From: Bacteroidales bacterium | GTDB taxonomy: Bacteria; Bacteroidota; Bacteroidia; Bacteroidales; UBA3824 | NCBI GenBank assembly: GCA_017541145.1 | Contig: JAFXZT010000146.1 | Span: 1-56,040, forward strand | DNA length: 56,040 nt | Direction of reading: 5' to 3' | Shown: piece by piece, positions 52,825 to 56,040 of the stretch | Layout: every line of letters starts with the position of its first letter | Numbering within the stretch: position 1 is the stretch's first letter | Position numbers and translations under genes: made by a program | Notes under the pieces: model-generated | Seen by the model: only the letters and a program-made list of their open reading frames with translations | Told to the model about the DNA's origin: nothing | The model's database searches: none

Positions 52825-54384
52825 GTGAACAACGATTTAGTGATCAATGTAACTGAGTCGGAAATAGTACTGGCATTGCTTGAAGATAAGCAGCTGGTGG
52901 AAATACACAAAGAGAAGAGAAACAAACATTTCTGCGTAGGTGACATCTATCTGGGCAAAGTAAAAAAAATAATGCCCGCACTCAATGCAGCGTTTGTGGA
53001 TGTAGGCTACGAAAAAGACGCCTTTCTCCACTATCAGGATTTAGGACCTCAGTTTGCAACTTTGCACAAATATGCTCAGATTGCAATTGATAATCCCAAA
53101 AACTTGAAACCTCTTCAATCCTTTAATCTCTTGCCCGAGATCAATAAAAAGGGCAAAATTTCAGAACAACTATCATCGGGTCAAAGAGTAGTTGTTCAAA
53201 TTAGCAAAGAACCAATATCAACCAAAGGACCGAGACTTACTTCTGAGATTTCAATCGCCGGAAGAAATTTGGTGTTGTTACCATTTTCCGACAAAGTATC
53301 AGTATCTCAGAAAATTAAATCAAAGGAAGAGCGCGAAAGATTGCGACAACTCATCCAGTCGATAAAGCCTAAGAACTACGGTATTATTGTAAGAACAGAA
53401 GCTCAAAGCCGTCGTGTGGCTGTTCTCGATGCTGAAATTAAATCTTTGGTTGAAAGGTGGGAAACTGCTTGCAAGGTAATGGCAAACGGTGTGCCCCCAA
53501 AATTGCTGGCCGGCGAGATGGACGCTACTTCTACCATCCTCCGCGATACACTCAACAATTCTTATAATAGTGTTGTAGTAAACGACCCCGCAATATATCA
53601 CGAAGCAAAGACATTCATCGGCAGTATTGCCCCTGAAAAGGAAAAAATCGTAAAACTTGACACCGATAAAATCTCGGTTTTTGACAGATATTTTAATATC
53701 AACAAGCAGATAAAAACCCTTTTCGGAAAAACAGTAACATTTAAAAACGGTGCGTACCTCATTCTTGAGCACACCGAAGCACTCTTTGTGATAGACGTTA
53801 ACAGCGGTAACAGAGCCAACAATGTTGATCAAGAAGCCAATGCCCTCGAAGTAAATCTCGCTGCCGCTGACGAAATCGCTCGGCAACTAAGACTCAGGGA
53901 CATCGGAGGTATTATTGTTGTGGATTTTATCGATATGCACAAGAACGAAAATAAAAAAGCTCTTTACGATAAAATGAGAGAAGTAATGGCAACTGACCGT
54001 ACTAAACACAACATCTTGCCACTAAGTAAATTCTGCCTGATGCAGATCACCAGACAGCGCGTTCGTCCGGAAATGAAGATGACAACTATGGAAAAATGCC
54101 CTTGTTGCAACGGAACCGGTGAAATTACATCTACTATTCTTCTTGACGACGAAATTGAAGATACTTTAAAAAATATTTTGACCCAAAATAATAATATTAA
54201 AAAAAAATTGGTTCTCAAGGTGAGCCCGATTGTTGCTGCTTATCTGACGAAGGGAATCTTCTCGATACGCCTCAAATGGATGTTGAAATATAAAGTCTGG
54301 ATCAAGATTTTTGCCGACTCAGAATACGGCTTTATAAGATACGACTTCTGCGACACCGATGGCAAACCTCTGAATAATTACTAA
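52825..54384 (+). CDS. rng: RNase E/G family ribonuclease
   Basis: This 519-residue endoribonuclease acts in rRNA maturation and mRNA decay. An S1 domain lies at about 38-130 (with a family insertion), then the 5'-sensor and the DNase I-like domain with magnesium ligands Asp324 ('FVIDVNSG') and Asp367 ('IVVDFIDM'), spaced 43 residues as in E. coli RNase E. The zinc-link Cys are in 'CPCCNGTG' (Cys425, Cys428). It lacks the long C-terminal scaffold of RNase E, so it is the RNase G form. It starts with GTG, supported by the conserved N-terminus (MNNDLVINVTESEIVLAL). Confidence 0.95.
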   Translation: MNNDLVINVTESEIVLALLEDKQLVEIHKEKRNKHFCVGDIYLGKVKKIMPALNAAFVDVGYEKDAFLHYQDLGPQFATLHKYAQIAIDNPKNLKPLQSFNLLPEINKKGKISEQLSSGQRVVVQISKEPISTKGPRLTSEISIAGRNLVLLPFSDKVSVSQKIKSKEERERLRQLIQSIKPKNYGIIVRTEAQSRRVAVLDAEIKSLVERWETACKVMANGVPPKLLAGEMDATSTILRDTLNNSYNSVVVNDPAIYHEAKTFIGSIAPEKEKIVKLDTDKISVFDRYFNINKQIKTLFGKTVTFKNGAYLILEHTEALFVIDVNSGNRANNVDQEANALEVNLAAADEIARQLRLRDIGGIIVVDFIDMHKNENKKALYDKMREVMATDRTKHNILPLSKFCLMQITRQRVRPEMKMTTMEKCPCCNGTGEITSTILLDDEIEDTLKNILTQNNNIKKKLVLKVSPIVAAYLTKGIFSIRLKWMLKYKVWIKIFADSEYGFIRYDFCDTDGKPLNNY

Positions 54385-54393
54385 AAAAATTTT

Positions 54394-54427
54394 TCCCACC
54401 CGAAGCGATTTCAGGTGGGATTTTTTT
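54394..54427 (+). terminator. Intrinsic terminator of rng
   Basis: TCCCACC (54394-54400) pairs with GGTGGGA (54414-54420), followed by seven Ts. Confidence 0.85.
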
Positions 54428-54538
54428 ATACCCTCCACAAAAAAATATTCGATTTTTATTTTTTAAGTATGAAATTATTTTGTACTTTTAGAGCCGGAAT
54501 ATATTACTTTATTTGTTTTAAAATAACCAAACCGAAAA

Positions 54539-54967
54539 ATGAAAATTAAAATAGAATACACCAAAGGTAATGCCTCAAGCGAAGATTTGATGGCGATGAA
54601 AACTTTCATCGAAAAAAAGAAGGTTGACACTCTGAAAAAGGTGGAAGTGGCAACCAAAAAACCGAAAAAGGGCGAAATGGGTCCCGGTCTCGCTAATGCT
54701 CTAACTGCTCTTATCGGCGCGGCAACCGGTCCGCTTACTACTTTGGCTGAGGCTCTTGTGGAACTTGTAAAACTAAAAAGATCCGAAGTAAGAATCGTGG
54801 GAACTAGCGGTGCAGAAATTTTTATTTCCGGCAAACTCAAGAAAAACGAACTAAACGATGCTATCGTGAAATTCTACGCTCAAGAGAGTGCTAATGTAAA
54901 AAAAGGTGCAAAACGCGAGAAAAAATCGGCACCTCCTACCCCACCGCAAGCCGAAGCAAAGGCTTAA
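54539..54967 (+). CDS. EACC1-like small protein (effector-associated component)
   Basis: This 142-residue soluble protein has three visible parts: a short beta/helical N-terminus (residues 1-40, 'SEDLMAMKTFIEKKK'), a Gly/Ala-rich helical pair ('MGPGLANALTALIGAATGPL', 'TLAEALVELVKLKR'), and a beta pair 'SEVRIVGTSGAEIFISGKL', then a basic Lys/Pro tail. The order, with 'KRSEVRI...G..I.I', resembles the EACC1 family known mainly from actinobacterial conflict-type operons with peptidase effectors. No such effector is next to it here and it has its own terminator. The call is from memory of the family pattern and is moderate. Confidence 0.5.
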   Translation: MKIKIEYTKGNASSEDLMAMKTFIEKKKVDTLKKVEVATKKPKKGEMGPGLANALTALIGAATGPLTTLAEALVELVKLKRSEVRIVGTSGAEIFISGKLKKNELNDAIVKFYAQESANVKKGAKREKKSAPPTPPQAEAKA

Positions 54968-55000
54968 CGACGATTTTATTTAATTATATATCACATCAAC

Positions 55001-55059
55001 ATCCAAAGGAAAGCTAAAAGTTTTTCACAACTATCCGTTTTCCTTTGGATTCTTTTTTT
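55001..55059 (+). terminator. Terminator of the EACC1-like gene
   Basis: ATCCAAAGGAAA (55001-55012) pairs with TTTCCTTTGGAT ending at 55050, followed by a T tract. Confidence 0.8.
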
Positions 55060-55133
55060 ATAAAATAAGCAGTGAAATAAATCAAAAAAATTTATTGGAA
55101 GTTGCAAGGAGCAGCAGGAAGAGGATTAATAAG

Positions 55134-55496
55134 TTACTTTTCATTTGCGTTTAATCTTAATTTATATTGTTCAATGACGTTCCAATATTGTTCGAATTGT
55201 GAATTTATACAACCATCAATAGTCCTTGAAAAAATATTCGCCACAAACTCCTGCGCAAACGCATTTACGAAATCGGGGGTCTTTTCGGCAAAATAATCTA
55301 TTGCTTTTTGTCTGAGTGTTTTATAATTTTTATCATAAAAAGCGTATGCTTTGTTTTGCAAATCTATATTTTTGACGCTTTTGATAAAATCAAGAAGTTC
55401 AAGTAAAACATCACCGTCTTTTGCCGTATTATCATTTTTCTCGTGAAAATATAATGCGGCGTTTCCGCCGGTGGCTCTGTATTCTTTTATGCCCAT
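55134..55496 (-). CDS. Small hypothetical protein downstream of an Rpn-like gene
   Basis: This 120-residue protein (MGIKEYRATGGNAALYFHEK at the start) is mostly helical, with no signal peptide or membrane segment. It starts 22 bases after the stop of the Rpn-like gene on the same strand. I do not recognise it. Its acidic and aromatic content ('YAFYDKNYKTLRQKAIDYFA') suggests a helical bundle. It may be a companion of the Rpn-like protein or the remnant of another member of the family; both are guesses. Confidence 0.55.
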   Translation of the reverse strand: MGIKEYRATGGNAALYFHEKNDNTAKDGDVLLELLDFIKSVKNIDLQNKAYAFYDKNYKTLRQKAIDYFAEKTPDFVNAFAQEFVANIFSRTIDGCINSQFEQYWNVIEQYKLRLNANEK

Positions 55497-55518
55497 TATG
55501 ATGCCTGTTTTGTTTTTT

Positions 55519-56040
55519 TCACAAGTTCAACGTTTTTCTTACCGTTTCAACCGAAATTTTTAGTTTTTCAGCAATTTGCTCCGGCGATGCGCCAAATTCA
55601 GAAAGCATTTGAATTGATGAAACCAACTGAATGTCTTTTTCTTGCAACTGACTGTCTTTTTTTTGCAACTGTTGACGGCTCTCTTGTAATTGACTGTCTT
55701 TTTCTTGCAATTGACTGTCTTTTTCTTGCAATTGTTGACGGCTTTGTTCTACCAAAAAATGTAATGCTTCGTTTTCGTCAGTAACGTATTTTACATTTTG
55801 AAAATGGATTGACATCTCGTCTTCAATCGTCATTACTTTTCTAACTTCCGGGTCAGAAGCCGCAAATTGTAAAGGTCGTGCCAATTCTTTAAATTCATCT
55901 GAACGTTTTTCAAAATCCTCAATTTCAAGAAGTTGGTCAGTTCCGGATGAAACATAATCTTGACAGAAAATTTCCAACAACTGTTCAATTTTGGTCTTCG
56001 CATTACGTTTTAAATACGGAATCTGAACAATTATTGTATC
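55519..56040 (-). CDS. Rpn/PDDEXK_2-type nuclease family protein, C-terminal part (partial at right edge)
   Basis: The frame is open from the right edge (DTIIVQIPYLKRNAKTKIEQ at the edge) to the stop at 55519, giving 173 residues. The edge segment and 'LEIFCQDYVSSGTDQLLEIE' are typical of the second half of Rpn/PD-(D/E)XK transposase-like proteins. A coiled coil of five seven-residue units (QLQEKDS type) follows, and the C-terminal 'LSEFGASPEQIAEKLKISVETV' resembles the short HTH-like tail of the family. The catalytic N-terminal domain lies outside the window. Rpn proteins promote RecA-independent recombination and vary in copy number. Confidence 0.75.
   Translation of the reverse strand, partial: DTIIVQIPYLKRNAKTKIEQLLEIFCQDYVSSGTDQLLEIEDFEKRSDEFKELARPLQFAASDPEVRKVMTIEDEMSIHFQNVKYVTDENEALHFLVEQSRQQLQEKDSQLQEKDSQLQESRQQLQKKDSQLQEKDIQLVSSIQMLSEFGASPEQIAEKLKISVETVRKTLNL
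55626..55745 (-). repeat. Tandem 21-base repeats in the Rpn-like coiled coil
   Basis: About five imperfect 21-base units encode QLQEKDS/QLQESRQ heptads. Recombination between units would change the coiled-coil length by whole heptads without a frameshift. Confidence 0.8.

Noticed and set aside
55587-55784. Plus-strand frame with repeated FLAIDCLFLA segments
   Set aside because: It is the complement of the QLQEKDS coiled-coil repeats of the Rpn-like gene.

Overview
The window reads as a chromosomal segment of an AT-rich member of the Bacteroidota, probably the order Bacteroidales. The evidence is consistent: many genes sit behind TAnnTTTG minus-7 boxes, some with a TTG or TTTG element about 19 bases upstream; Shine-Dalgarno sites are mostly absent; and the housekeeping proteins (RimO, Tex, FtsK, HU, RNase G, membrane pyrophosphatase, a tiny mS38-like ribosomal protein) look like Bacteroidota versions. 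No rRNA, tRNA, CRISPR array, complete insertion sequence or prophage was seen.

Layout. 1-4.7 kb: the 5' end of mtaB, a palindromic repeat, a small secreted protein, two tandem paralogs with nearly identical ends and unrelated middles, and a radical SAM gene overlapping the second paralog. 4.7-10.9 kb: miaB, a pseudo-receiver/PAS/adenylate cyclase, tex and an RluA-type pseudouridine synthase. 10.9-13.1 kb: a gene-poor stretch with three homologous small-RNA-like units on the minus strand and one small membrane protein gene. 13.1-23.2 kb: rimO, a double-VOC protein paired with a threonine-synthase-like enzyme, comEC, hppA and a lipoprotein hydrolase. 23.2-42.3 kb: a collinear surface-polysaccharide operon of 17 genes on the minus strand (flippase, polymerase, ligase-like protein, glycosyltransferases, epimerase, aminotransferase, acyltransferases, initiating sugar transferase, MBOAT and AlgX-like acetylation pair). 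A HipA-like kinase and an AlbA_2-type regulator are embedded in it. A Wzz-like chain-length protein is divergent. 43.9-55 kb: a TPR/SpoIIE phosphatase, uvrB, ftsK, a LolA-like gene, HU, the mS38-like microgene, RNase G and an EACC1-like protein. The right edge holds the C-terminal part of an Rpn/PDDEXK-type protein and a small companion ORF.

The strongest candidate for an undescribed system is the triplicated unit at about 10.92-12.96 kb. Each copy has, on the minus strand, a 17-base box (two AAAATGAA direct repeats), exactly 25 bases, a TAnnTTTG box, a variable 5' part, a 30-base invariant core, and an intrinsic terminator. No conserved reading frame spans the copies, so they look like a family of stand-alone regulatory RNAs of about 250 nt under one shared regulator. 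Secondary candidates are the paralog/radical SAM cassette and the kinase and AlbA_2 genes inside the polysaccharide operon. All functional statements come from reading the sequence and knowledge of protein families; no database search was run.
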